NCBI GenBank assembly: GCA_001599935.1
Contig: BCIJ01000001.1
Location: 994,277 to 1,058,276, forward strand
Direction of reading: 5' to 3'
Origin: Holtermannia corniformis
Lineage: Eukaryota; Basidiomycota; Tremellomycetes; Holtermanniales
DNA: 64,000 nt
Every line of letters starts with the position of its first letter. Position 1 is the stretch's first letter. Below are positions 11,542 to 22,923 of this stretch, piece by piece. Under the pieces are notes generated by a model, which saw only the letters and a list, made by a program, of their open reading frames with translations, was not told where the DNA came from and made no database searches. A program made the translations under genes and the position numbers.

Positions 11542-13703
11542 ATGCTGTCCAACGCCAACGCTCCCCCCTTCTCCTTCTTGTCAGATCGCACTCGCGCGAC
11601 GCTGCTTCAGCCACCGCCGCCGCCGCAGCTGCCAGCTCTCCAGCTCACCGTCCGCCATCAAGACCCGCTGCCCAGCGCACCGGCCAGCTGTCCGCACGGG
11701 CGCGAGTGGCCCGACGCAAAGACGCACCACGAGCAAAAGCTCGTCGGCAGGTGGACAGAGGACGAGATGGACGAGTTTGTAAACGACATGGGCTCTGTCC
11801 TCCGCCGCGAGTTTGACGTCTGGGTCGAGCAGTGCTGGTGCGTGGGTCATCGTAGCCGACTGGCACTGACGGCACCAGGACGGAATCGTTCCATCACGTC
11901 TTTACCCAGGCTCTGCCCGCTCTGCTCATCTCGCTCATCCAGGCCGGGTCGTCACCGACCTTTCTCCGTCGGAGCGTCATCCACGGCGGGCCTTCGGTCG
12001 ACACCATCTTTCAAACCCACATGCTCTCCCTGCTCTACGCCGAGCACGAACGCCGTCTGGCCGGCCAGCGACCTGTAGCGACCTCGACCGCCGAGAGCTC
12101 GGCCATGGCCACAGCCGGTGCTGTTGCTGCCGGCCTGCCCGGCATGGCCATGAGCATGGGCTCGATGCTCAACCGCGCAGGCGCGACCGCACCAGCAGCA
12201 AAGGTGTCTGGCGTGGATCCAGGCGCCAACGCGGTCGCGCACATTACCCTGCCGCGCGACGGCGTCTGCTTTCACGATCTCGCACTCCAACACCGGCGCT
12301 CGGGTCAAGCGCCGCACCAAGACGACCATCACATGTACTGCCTGTGCCAGCTCACGACTTGCCTCGCCTGCTTTCACGCCCACGCGAAAACGCGCAGAGG
12401 CCCACTGACAAAGCTCCCGCACGAACTCAGCAAGATCCCGCACCTGACCGACAACTTTTCCGGCGACGTCGAGACGCTCGACGAGGCCCTCGTGCGCACC
12501 CAGGGACCGCTCCAGCCGCCGGAAGCGCAGGACCCAAAGACGTTTCAGCCAAAGACGAAACCAAAACCGGTCCCCATCTTTCCGCACCCGCAAATGACAG
12601 ATGTCTTGGCTGTGGAGGAACACATGCGGTGGCGGCTGCGCGAGATGGGAGCGCCCGACGCCGGTACAGAGGCGCGCTACAGTGCACCATTGAGTGCCGC
12701 AGGGATGGGCCTGGGACTCCCCGATGGCAGTGCGCACGACGACGACTGGGCCGAAGACGAGCACGTTAAACCCAACGGCGGCTCGAAACCAAAACCAAAG
12801 GCCGCAAAGGGCAAAGCCAAGCTCAAGGGCAAGATTGCCGGCCCACCGAACGGCATCAAGGCGCTCGCGAAATCAAAAGAAAAGCTGAAAGACGAAGACA
12901 AGGTGCAGAGCTCGCTGCCAGACGGCTGGCTCAACGAGCCGACCAACGCACGCAACATGGCGCTCGTCTTGACGTTTCGTCACTTTGTCAAGGTATGTCT
13001 GCCGATTGAGCGCTGCGCTCACACGCAGCTCCTCCACCAAACCGCAATGTCGGTCTCGCCGTTTTCCTACTCGACTTATGCACAGGACATTGCCGAGCTC
13101 GGTGGTGTGCACCCACTCGCGCTGTATCGTCGGCTCGTTGAACCGCGGCCAGACCGCCGCAAGAGCCTCGGTGCGGCCGACGCCAAGCGCTGGCAAGACT
13201 GCATGGACAAGTGGGGCGAGGAGCTTGGTGCGAGAGAGAAGACGAGGGTGCGTACGACTGGGTCGCATAGCGTAAACTGACCGCCCTAGGGCAACGCACT
13301 CGTCGGTGAAGGCCAGCACGGTCGCGCGGTAGCCTACTATACGCGCGCCATCTCGCTCGACGGGAAAAAGACCGTCTACTACTCGAACCGGGCGCTCGCA
13401 CTGAACAATATCGGCGAGCACGAAATTGCCGAGCGCGACTGCAAGCATATCCTAGCAAAGGACGCCAAGAACGGCAAGGCGCTGTATCAGCGTGCGATCG
13501 CGCGCAAGGGCGCGGACCGGTGGAGGGAGGCCGAGGCTGGTGAGTGACACGCGCAAGCAGCGACCTCGCTAACACCGACAGACCTCCTCGCCGTGCTCCG
13601 CCTCCAACCAGCCAACGAGAGCGCAAAGAACCAACTGCAGCTCGTGCGCAAAGAGGTTGCAAAGCTGCCAAAGCTGCGGGCCGAGGACGTCTTGGACTTT
13701 TGA
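11542..13703 (+). CDS. TPR-repeat protein with a Cys/His-rich centre, unknown function
   Basis: The start is ATG 11542. Exon 1 has a Pro-rich lead and ends in FDVWVEQCW; a short intron then joins to ESFHHVFTQALPALLISL. The middle holds a Cys/His cluster (DDHHMYCLCQLTTCLACFHAH) that could bind zinc, and a Lys/Pro-rich linker. The C-terminal exons give tetratricopeptide motifs: GNALVGEGQHGRAVAYYTRA, KTVYYSNRALALNNIGEHE, NGKALYQRAIARKGADRW. The protein ends in LRAEDVLDF at TGA 13701-13703. TPRs usually hold a protein partner such as a chaperone, but none can be named. It ends 36 nt from the convergent neighbour. Confidence 0.7.
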
Positions 13704-13739
13704 CCTTGGGTGTATGGATGCATAATGCCATGCCTACTC

Positions 13740-14660
13740 TTACTCCTCACGCCGCCGCTTGCCCTTGGGTTTCGCAGCGACCTCTGCTTCCCGCTCACGC
13801 GCCTGTCGTTGCAGCTTTGCCTCCTTCATCTCGCGGTAGCGCGCGACGACTCGTTCCCGCTCTTCCTCGAGCAGTCGTCTTTGCCCGGCTGACAGCGGGG
13901 TACGACCGGTCGGTTTGAACACTCCCTCGCCCGGCCTCGACGTCGTCGCTGTCGATCTCCGTAGACCAGGCAAGACCGGCGGCGCCATCGCGACCTCGTG
14001 TAACCGCCGCGGTCCCGGCGCCGGCGCAAACTCCTTGATTGGCTTTTCAGGCTTTGCCGGCTCAGCCGGCTCGACCTCGGTCCGTACGCCCTCCTCGGCA
14101 GTCACACCGCCAGCCTTTATCGCCTTTGCAGCCTTTTTCCTCTCGCGCTTCTCCTTCCACGCCTCTCGCTCCTGACCAGCCTTGATCGCCGCCGCATCCT
14201 TGATGGCCGCACTAACAGCCGGTCGCATATGGGCCTCCAACCGGCGATTAAAGTCTCCCAACGTCTCGTTCGCCAAGATCTTGGGTAACGCCGCCTTGGC
14301 CTTGATTTCTGGTTTTCTGACAGCGCCAGCGCCAGGCTTGCGCCGTTCGCCCGTGTCTTCACTGTTCTTGCGCCCGTCGCCCTGTCGCGCCTCGCGGAAT
14401 TTTTGCCGGACTTGGAGGGATTGCAGGATGCGCGCGCCGCCGCGCGGCGTGTCGGAGGATGAGTAGGATGACGCAGCGTTCGAGTGGGTCTGCGGAGGGA
14501 GGTTGACGCCACTGAAGGCTGTAAGCACGGTGAGGTCAGCGAGGTCAGCGAAACACACCGCTTGGCCGTTTCCTCGAGCCGGATGGATCGTTTTGCGCCT
14601 GGGTAGCTGTCTGAGCATCCTCAAGCTTACGTATACTCGGTGCTTACGCTTATGAGGCAT
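13740..14660 (-). CDS. Basic coiled-coil protein with MPHK start, likely nucleolar
   Basis: The start at 14660 reads MPHKRKHR, followed by two short introns (donors gtatac and gtgtgt). Splicing gives AQNDPSGSRKRPSAFSGVNL. The rest is highly charged: LQVRQKFREARQGDGRK, ETLGDFNRRLEAHMRPAV, WKEKRERKKAAKAIK, and a C-terminal helix EEERERVVARYREMKEAK ending in KPKGKRRREE. An MPHK start followed by repeated basic helices is known from ribosome-biogenesis-type proteins related to CCDC137, so a nucleolar role is inferred from composition and N-terminus only. The stop is TAA (13740-13742), convergent with the TPR gene. Confidence 0.55.
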   Translation of the reverse strand: MPHKRKHRVYVSLRMLRQLPRRKTIHPARGNGQAVCFADLADLTVLTAFSGVNLPPQTHSNAASSYSSSDTPRGGARILQSLQVRQKFREARQGDGRKNSEDTGERRKPGAGAVRKPEIKAKAALPKILANETLGDFNRRLEAHMRPAVSAAIKDAAAIKAGQEREAWKEKRERKKAAKAIKAGGVTAEEGVRTEVEPAEPAKPEKPIKEFAPAPGPRRLHEVAMAPPVLPGLRRSTATTSRPGEGVFKPTGRTPLSAGQRRLLEEERERVVARYREMKEAKLQRQAREREAEVAAKPKGKRRREE

Positions 14661-14771
14661 GGCGGTTGGACAGTGCACTACACGGTGCTGAACATGGGCC
14701 GGAAATCAGATCGTGTCACGTGAGTGCTCGTGCGACTTTGCATGCATTGCGACAGACAACATGCCCGCGAC

Positions 14772-17700
14772 TCAGGCAGGCGAGGCTGGAGGCGAGACCA
14801 TGACCTCGAGCTTGGCAATCTCAAGCTTTGCCCGCGCTTCCAGCTGCTGCCGCTTCTCCTCTGCTCGGCGTTGACGCTCTTCCTTTGGCGGTCGTACTGC
14901 GCAAGTCAGCCCATTCGACAATGCACAGCCGAGCACTCACTCCAATTGCCCTTGCCTACGCCGGGTTGCGCACTGCTGATCGCATCAGCCAAGTACTCGT
15001 CTCGGCCATGTACGCACGCTGCCTTTTTCTTCTTCTTAGGCGCTCCCCCTTCTGGCCCCTTGTTCGCCGCCGTCGACTTGCGCTTTGTACTCTGCGTCGG
15101 CTGCTTGACCACGACCTGGCCGAGGGAACCAATGACCGCGTGCGCAGCATCAAACTCGTCATCGGCCAGATCGCCACCAGTCTCGAGGCGCGCAGTGTAG
15201 AACGCGCGAAGCATGTTGATCTGCGAGGGGATGTAGGCGGCCGTGAGCGGCACAAACGGCGGCGGTGGCGGAAAGTCTGGGACGGCGTCGCCTTTGAGGC
15301 TGCGAGGGTTAGCACGAGGCAAATAAACTGGCACAACATACCCCAGTTGCGCGGCGGCAGCTGCCCGTTTCCCACGGCCGTGAAACAGCGAGGCAGGGAT
15401 GCTGAGCGACGACATGCCAAACTCCTTGTCGAGGCCGAGCTCTCGTAGACCGAAAAAGTCCTCGCCGAGCTCTTCGGTAAAGTTGCCGCTGTATAAGTCA
15501 GCGCCGTCTCGAGCAGGTGGCAACGCACGTCACGAGCATATCACTGTCTTGAGCAAACAGCATGTCGTCTTCAATCACCGGTGCACGCGTCTACGTCAAG
15601 TCAGCATAATCCGATGGCGGTCGAGCACTCACGATATCGACATATGCCTGCCTTGTCCTCTTGAGCAGATCCGCCACCTTGACACTGTTGCGATCGATGT
15701 CATCTCGGATGTAGCCTTCGAGAGCGGCTGGAGCGACCGCGCCGTTTTCGAACAGCACATGCAGGATGATCTCCTACACCGTGTCAGCTGCAGCGTCGAC
15801 GGCACTGAGCGCACCTCTGCACTCATCCGCTTTGACAAGCGATCAAGGAAGAGCCGAAACGTCTTGCCAAAGTTGACGAGCTGATCCGCGGCCACCTTTG
15901 TGAAAGCGTTCAATGCCGACTCGTTGGCCCCTGCGCCGTGTCAGCTCGATCGACCGACGACGTAACGGCCTACCCTCAAACCCCGCATGCGCCAGCAACG
16001 CTGCACTCGCATGCCTCAACGACTCAACAGCCTCGGCCTCGCCCGTCTCTGCGCCATGTCGTTTCCTCTCTGCTGCTTGTTCATTCTCCACTCGTACCGC
16101 CTTGCGATACGCATAATGTCGCTCTCGCGCCTCCACCTCGTCCTCATCTTGCGCTGGGTCCTTGATACGCGGCAGCAGCCCTCCTTCCGCCTCGAGCCGT
16201 TGAAAGTCTAGGAGCTTGTTCTGCGTTCGTCGGACCGAGGCGAGGCCGTCGACGCTTTCGAGGATGACGTTGCCTAGTTTGACGGGTCGGACTCGACCTG
16301 GCGAGGCCTTTTCGTCCGGTGGAGCACTCTTGCTCGCTGACCCGTTAAAGTGGTTTGCCGAGGTCCGCCGCCGACATCTACGCCTGGGTGGCGGCAGTGG
16401 CGCAGCTTCTTGGACTTGGCGTGGAACACCGGGCATGCCGCCCGCGAGCAAGTCGACATGATCGAGCGCCCCCCACCATTGGCCGTCGAGAGCTGCGTCT
16501 TGGTCGTCCTCGGTCGTAGGAGGGTACCAGGAGGGGGCCGTGTACGGCTGAAGGCGCTCCTTGGCCTTGCCTTTGTCCGAATACGATGGCCCAGCTTCAC
16601 AGGTCAAGTGATGGAACGTACGCATAGCGAGCGCCGTGCGACTGGCGGCTGGCGTCGTCTCGATGTTAAAGTCGAGTCCTTGCCGAGATGGTGACTAGGA
16701 TTGTCAGTGCATGCCTGCAGGGCCGGTCATGACTTGCCGCCAGTTTGGTCGCCTCGTCGGCTGCAGCCTGAGAGCCGGCGCGAAGACTCCGACTCCGACT
16801 CCGAGCTGTGAGCACTCTGGTCAACACTGCCAAATACGGAGCAAGCGCGTCGAGCAGCCACGGACATGTTACTCGACCTTGCTCCTGAAAGAACCCGATG
16901 ACCACCCACCATTTGGTGTGCCACCGAGCTTGGTAGCGTGACCGTTTGCCGAGCTCATGCCCGGGCGCGTCTTGGAGCCTTTGGAACCCTGGAGCTCGCC
17001 CTCTGGGTCGTCCATAACGTCGTCATCATCATCGGGGGCCGGGGACGGCTGAGCGATCGACGGGGCAAAGGAGCCTTGCCTAGAGGCCCCAAGGCTAAAG
17101 ACGCGAGCGTGGCGATCGGTGCGGTCGACGAGGAACTCGAGGTGGTGCTTTGTCTTTTGCTGCATGAAGCGCGCGGCCGCTCGAAGCGGGTGCGTCTGCA
17201 AAAGTCAACCCATGCTAGGCGACAGCACACGTCACCGACCTCGTGCGTGTTGTACAGCAGACAGTTTTCCCAGATCAAGTCCAAGTCGGCGGCAAAGTCG
17301 GCCTTGGTCTTGTACTTGTGCGCCTTGATATTGCGCAGGACGGTCGAGAGGTCCATCGGCCGATGGACGACTATCATTGTAAGCGCGCACAGCGTGACGC
17401 GGAGCGTACGCACACAGGTGATAGTCTGGCGCATCCCGCTTGGATACCGGTTTATGAAAGGCCAAGGATTCGGGCTGTCGTGTGAGCCTAGCATTCCACG
17501 CCGAGCCGTCTGCACGCACCGACGACTTGAGCTCGTTGACGACCTTTTCAAGGCTCTCGTAAAAGTCATCGTTCGACTTTGTAGTGCTCTGTGACGGCTC
17601 GAGGTCAGTCTACCTTGTCGAAACCAAACATGGTCCCAAGGGGTTAACGGACCTTGCCGACCTGGACGTCGATCAGGAGCCTCTGGAGCTCTTGCTCGGA

Positions 17701-18086
17701 CAGGCCGACGGCGTCTGGGCGCTTTTCTAGAAAGTTGAGGAGGTACTGGGGGTGGCCAGACTGTCAGGCTGTGTGTTTCCCGGGTGGATGCATCGGCACG
17801 GACCTTCATAGTGAAACGCCAGCGCGGTTGACCGGGTCTTTTCGGGCGCGCACTGATCGCACGCCGTCGAGTTCAGACGCGATCGACGTGTCAGGCGAGA
17901 GCTAGAGACTGTGAGGATCCGATGCTGGTCGTCGTACGAGTGGATGGCGCGATCCAACGTCGCTACGGCCCGTCCCAGCCAAAGGTCGGTCGTGGAATGA
18001 TGGTGCCGGACGCGAAACGCAAAGTGGCAGACGCGCGCCGTCTCGTTTGAGTTTGACGAGTTGAACCGGACGAGTCTACAAGGCAT
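14772..18086 (-). CDS. SPT7: SPT7-like SAGA subunit with bromodomain and histone fold
   Basis: A long gene with about ten introns. N-terminal signature: VATLDRAIHSYDDQHRILTV. Then GHPQYLLNFLEKRPDAVGLS and a bromodomain (HKPVSKRDAPDYHL, PMDLSTVLRNIKAHKYK, DLDLIWENCLLYNTHE), followed directly by HPLRAAARFMQQKTKHHLE as in Spt7. The C-terminal half has a histone fold: NAFTKVAADQLVNFGKTF, LFLDRLSKRMSAEEIILHVL, then FENGAVAPAALEGYIRDD. The tail is KEERQRRAEEKRQQLEARAK ending in MVSPPASPA. Spt7 scaffolds the SAGA coactivator, pairing its histone fold with Ada1 and binding acetylated histone tails through the bromodomain. Start 18086 is the first ATG of an open exon; an upstream exon cannot be excluded. 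Confidence 0.85.
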
Positions 18087-18142
18087 GCATACAATTCCCC
18101 AGCCAGTCTATGAGTAGATCCTACCATCCGTGTTGTTACAGC

Positions 18143-19876
18143 TCACACCCTCGAGACACTCGCACTTCGCCTTGGACTGCCCTCCCACGCTTCCTTCATG
18201 CTGTTGCGGCCCCGAGCCTCCTCATCGAGCGAGCCTCTGCCGACCGGCGCAAGAAAGGCGACGGGTTCGGTCGAGCCGTCGCTGTTCCGGCGCGGGTGAT
18301 GGCTATCCAGCAAGCCCGACGAGTTTTGCGCGAGCTGAGCGCGGTGCAGAGACCGGCGCGCGAGGTGGGTGAGGTAGAAGAACAAGGCAACGCAGAGCAG
18401 GATGCCACACCACGTCGCCTGGTTCTTGACGTGCATCCGGTGTAGCTCCTCCTCGGAGAGCTCCTTGGCTTGGCCCTCGCCCTCGGTGTAGCTGTCTGAA
18501 AGATCGTGGATGCCCGCGCCGATCCACGTATGCAGCCCGAGCTTGCACAGGCTGAGCGCCGTGCACAGCGTAAACGACTGCAACGTCAGGCAGGGTGACG
18601 ACGCGAGGATGACGTTGAGCAGGTTGTACGGGTACGGCGCGAGGCGGATCAAGAACAGCAAGTGGGGGTTCTTGGGCAGGATCGACAGCATGGTCACCGA
18701 GGTGGGCGAGTTGGCCAGGCTACAGGATCAGAGCCTGCGCGGGCGGACGACGAGTACTCACCAACGGCTCATGACGTCCTTGAGCAGTGTTCTTGACAGG
18801 CCAAAGACGACCACGGCGCCCTGTAAGAGTGTTAGCTTGGTCGGTTTATGGCATTGCAGCTGGCGGAAGAGTCGTCCTTGTAGTGAATGCGCACAGTGTG
18901 CCAGAGACTGAGCAGCAGACCGTAGAGGCCAGCTCGACCGCCGTGCACGCACTTGGCAGCCTCGGGAGCTACGTCGTTCGAGCAAGCGACTTGCTCGGGC
19001 TTGACTCTGGCGTTGCACGAATCGCAACATGCACTCACAATCAAGCTCGCCAGCCAGCTGACGACAAAACCGTCCCACGCTCCGAGTGCATAGCCCGACA
19101 AGACAATCAACGTCGAGTAGAGCGGCAAGGGAGCTGCCGTCGTCAGATCTCGGCCCTGACGGCCGCACGGTCGGCTCACGAAACGTTGTGAGGAAGATGA
19201 GGAAGCCAAAGATCAGTTTGCCTTGTAGCCCTTGAGATTTGAGATTGCTCGAGAGCTCGTCGAGGGCTGTTGGTGTCAGCTCGACGGTCGCTAGCACTGC
19301 GGACGCACCGGTGAACAGCTCGGTTCTCCACCACCCGATCGCGAGCAAGAACCCAAGGGTGGTAGCGACCCAGCCTAGCATCAATGCATAGCCTACGCTC
19401 CATTCTTTTGGGTAGAGTCGTTCACGCCAGCTACATGTCCGCGGCTGAATGGGCGCACAGCACGTCCCGGACGTCGTGTGCAGTGGTGGCCCCTGTGATC
19501 GCCGTAGATCAACCGAAGACGAGTGGGGTGAATTCAAGCTGTAGAATCCCTGGCCTGGCAGAGTACAAGTCGATGGCCGCTGCAGAGGATCCGTCGGCGG
19601 CGTTGCAGACGCTTGGCGTGACCCAGTCGGTGACTGCCAGTCGGATGGGTAGTGGATGAAGACAGGGCGGTGGGCCGAGCCGCCAGCGCCGGTCATCATC
19701 AGTCTAGCTCGCTCGCTCTCCCGAGCAGCTTGCGGTTGCTCTTGGTTGATGCTGGCTGAGCTCGGTTGGACCGACCTGGTCTGGCCCCTCGTGGCCGCAG
19801 TCTCGGTGGGATCCGAGGGGATAGACCCGGGCGGTGCGTGCTCGTCACGGCGAGCACTGGCGGGCGCACTGGACAT
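18143..19876 (-). CDS. TVP38: TVP38/VTT-domain Golgi membrane protein
   Basis: The start at 19876 (MSSAPASARRDEH) opens a Ser/Pro-rich cytosolic N-terminus. Membrane segments and the VTT domain follow: WSVGYALMLGWVATTLGFLL, PPLPLYSTLIVLSGYALGAW, GAVVVFGLSRTLLKDVMSRW, then NPHLLFLIRLAPYPYNLLN and a last segment CGILLCVALFFYLTHLARR. The motif order with FxRLxPxPxNxLN matches the SNARE-associated (VTT) family, whose yeast member Tvp38 sits in Tlg2-containing Golgi membranes. The intron before GAVVV is about 210 nt, four times the local norm. An in-frame GTG upstream (19960) is not used here because ATG 19876 is the first methionine. Confidence 0.82.
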
Positions 19877-19937
19877 CGTTAGAGCCCGTGCAGGTCGACA
19901 GCACAGTCTGAGCGAGCCGAGCTGCGCACCGTATGCT

Positions 19938-20876
19938 CTAGCCGTCGAGATGATCGGCACTGTCCGTCATCGGCACCGCCGTCGAATCAACCCAAGGGTA
20001 TATCAACCTGTAAGACAATGGGCTCGTCTGGATGGTACGAGTATGCATGTACAGCTGCATGCCTGGATTCAGGGGTAGCCTCTCTTCGCGGATCGCGGCG
20101 AGTCGTACATCGACACACTGCTCCTCGGACTTGCCCAGCATATCCCATACCTCCATCCGCATCATACCCATATTCCCTCCGGTCGATCCATGACCGCTCC
20201 AAGTCAACCAACCGGTTGACAGGCCCACACCGGCAGACGTCGCTGACTTGTAGCGTGCACTCGCACAGGTCCAGCACGGTCCCACTGATTTACCTAGCGT
20301 AGCCGAGTCGGTGGCGAGAGTCTTGACGGACGCCTTCTTGGCCAAATCCATGGCACTCCTGACATCGGGCGTCTTGCCGTACCAGCCATCAGGATCAATC
20401 CCTACTCAGGTAAGAGCGAGGATCGTCGACAACTTACTACGAAGCCTGCAATAGGCAAGGTCGTGACCTTATCTGTAGGTCAAACCGTTCGAGCGTGTGG
20501 TTCGTGGCCAGCTCGTCGCACCCAAGGACTTGAACAGCTTGCTGTGGCCCGGAACTTGGCGCTGGTTCCCACTTGGCGCTGGTTCCCACCAGTGCCCGTC
20601 GAATCGCCGTGACTTCAAGCTCCGCTACGGACGTGGACGGGTGCGCCGAGCCAAGACGTTTCGCGTCGTGGCCTCACCTTCCGAAACGAGCACAGCTACA
20701 GACGAGGGCGTCAAACTCGACGAGACGACCGCAAAGAGGGTGTCGACCGACGGTAGAGACGAGCCGACAGGTCGAGATACTCGTCCAAGACCAACTGGAT
20801 GTGATAGGATCGAGCCGTGAGTCTTGACCGGCCGCTCTGGTCGGTACTGGGTCGTGTCGTGCCCAAAGTCAGCCAC
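19938..20876 (-). CDS. Unknown protein, exon model tentative, 5' end uncertain
   Basis: Three exon-like blocks read in order on the minus strand. The first contains ADFGHDTTQYRPERP and SVDTLFAVVSSSLTPSS and ends SVAVLVSE before a gtgagg donor. The second is ELEVTAIRRALVGTSAKWEP. The third is KVTTLPIAGF, then after a 43-nt intron GIDPDGWYGKTPDVRSAMDL, continuing through KKASVKTLATDSATLGKS to a stop at 19938. The phases fit if the intron between blocks two and three uses a gttccg donor. A 17-bp tandem duplication covers that donor area. No start codon is certain and no family is recognised. Confidence 0.4.
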
Positions 20877-21009
20877 TTGCCGCCTTTGGCATGTTACTAT
20901 TGCTCGTGATCGGTATGCAGATGAGCCATGTACAAACTTGGACCTCGTATCAGCTAATCCCGACTCTGCGTGTGCATCGAACCACGCCTTCGTGCCGCGG
21001 ACCGACTAG

Positions 21010-22721
21010 TCATACGCCCAGGCCTCGAGTGCGGACAGGCAGCAACTGCTCCTCGGTCCTTTTGAGCATCTCGTACACTTCCTCCATCTCCCACCGCATT
21101 TGATCCGCAGCCTCTTGCGCCGTACCCGCGCTATCTGTCCAGTGCGTCGCGTACTTCCAGTCGACGAGGCGGAACTCGCCGTCTTTTTGGCAGATGTGGC
21201 TGGGGTCGACGTTGCCATGCGTGATGCGAGCCGAGTGTAGGCGCTCATACAACCGCACGATGGTGAGACTGCGGCTGTCAGCAATGTACATATGTGTAAG
21301 GGGCTTGCAAAAGTACGTACGCTTGCGAGTCGGTCAGCAGCAACACATCTTTGAGGTCGAGAGGCTCGCCGAACAGCTCGACGACAGTCAGCATGACCGT
21401 CTCGTCCCCGAGTGGAAGATCGGGCTCATCGTGGAACCTGCCGAGAAAGGAACCGAAGAAAAGCGGGGATACCTCGCCTTGTAGCCCACGGACCTCGAGT
21501 ACAGCATACATGCTGATCTCGTTCTCGAACGCAGCTCGACCTGAAGCAGGGTCGAACGATCGCAAGTTGCAATCGCAAGTCTCGTTTGGTTCCTCGAGCC
21601 ATTCAGGAATAAAGAATTTAAGCATGACCGACTCGAAGTCGGTGTTGCTTGCAGTATGCAGCCGGCCGAGATAAACGTCGGTCAGCTCGCCCTGACCGTA
21701 GCAAGACCAAAATTCGATCTCGACCTTGTTAATCATCTGTTGGCCAACGCTAACGCGGTGGCTAGCAGGCAGAGGGGTCGAGGGCACAGCGCTCTCGGCG
21801 TGGCTGGACGTCTCGCGAGTGCGGGGTGGAGTGAAGATGGCGTTGGCGAGCTCCCAGTTCGGCGTCTCAATCCCCAACCGCCTTTGAGCGAGCGTGGTAA
21901 TCGGTGAACGTGTATCAAGGACGATGTGGCAGTCTCGAATTGTTGCAGCGGTATGACGATAGTGTCGACCGGATAGATCCAGTCCTTCATCAAACCGGAT
22001 CGACATCCACTGCGACGTCAGAATCCACATGAACGGTAGACCGACTTACGCGCTTAGTGATCGCAGCCGGACGCGACTCGTTGCTCCGGTCGTAACCTCG
22101 TGGCCCATTCGTCGATTGGGCTTTTGCGCCAGGCGTAGCCCCGGTCCCAGTCCCGGTCCTACCCCCAATAGCAATGCCAGGTGCTGCACCGCCTCCGCTG
22201 CCGCTTCCGCCTCGACGCTCGTAATTGCCATGCCCCATGTCGGGCAAATCTTGCATGCTGCCACCAACCGCTGTAGAGGCACCGCCTTTCAGACCCGTCT
22301 TGCTGGCATCGCGAGCCACAGGCACTCGGCTCGTCGCAAGGGTTTCAACGACGACACGGTCGATGGGCGCTGGCAAGGGGTCGCGAATGCCACCCGCTCG
22401 AAGGATGACAGTCCGCTTGGCCTTGTTCTCAGGCGGGGCGGAGGCAGGGCAAGCCGTTTCCGTCGCAGAGGCAGGGACGGCTTCCATCGACTTGCTTTTC
22501 GCCGGCTTGAGCTTGAAAACGAAGTTATCAGGCAGGTTTTCCAATAGCTGTGCGTCGTCGACGCAATGCAGCGCGCCATGTTTTGCGAGCGCTCGCCGGG
22601 CAGCACCAGCTTGACGGCCGTGCGGCCCTCTGGTCGAGCCGGTGGATTTCTTCTTTTTCTTTTTGGGATCAGGACGGGAGGCCATCCCGCGCTGTTGATC
22701 AGTCAGGGACATGTCAGTCAT
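21010..22721 (-). CDS. Kinase-like protein with degenerate catalytic motifs
   Basis: Starts at 22721 (MTDMSLTDQQ; a second ATG is at 22712). A basic, Gly-rich N-terminal half begins with PKKKKKKSTGS. After a 38-nt-class intron the second half reads KVEIEFWSCYGQGELTDVYL, ESVMLKFFIPEWLEE, VMLTVVELFGEPLDLKDV and, after another short intron, LTIVRLYERLHSARITHGNV and GEFRLVDWKYATHW. This is the order of a fungal kinase fold: a beta-3-like lysine (LKFF), the HxN loop and a DFG-like DWK. The usual catalytic HRD aspartate is replaced (HGN) and the following Asn is His (DPSHI), so activity is doubtful. It is divergent from SEC61, with 202 nt between starts. Confidence 0.65.
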
Positions 22722-22923
22722 CAACGATCTGTTAGCGATCCGAGCGCTCAGGGGTTGACGATCCTTGGGTGAGGCAAGAGGGACCCCGGACACAATTCGC
22801 CGAGGGATTCCTTTTATTTTTTAATTCTTTTTCGATTTGTCCCATCCACCGCCAGCACGCTCCATCCAACCAGCTCGCTCTCGACATCCACCCTCTTCCT
22901 CACAGGCCATCGGAAAAGCCATC

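Noticed and set aside
13826..14678. Long overlapping ORFs antisense to the MPHK-type gene
   Set aside because: They are composition shadows; only the minus-strand frame beginning MPHKRKHR has spliced, charged coiled-coil protein logic and a clean stop.
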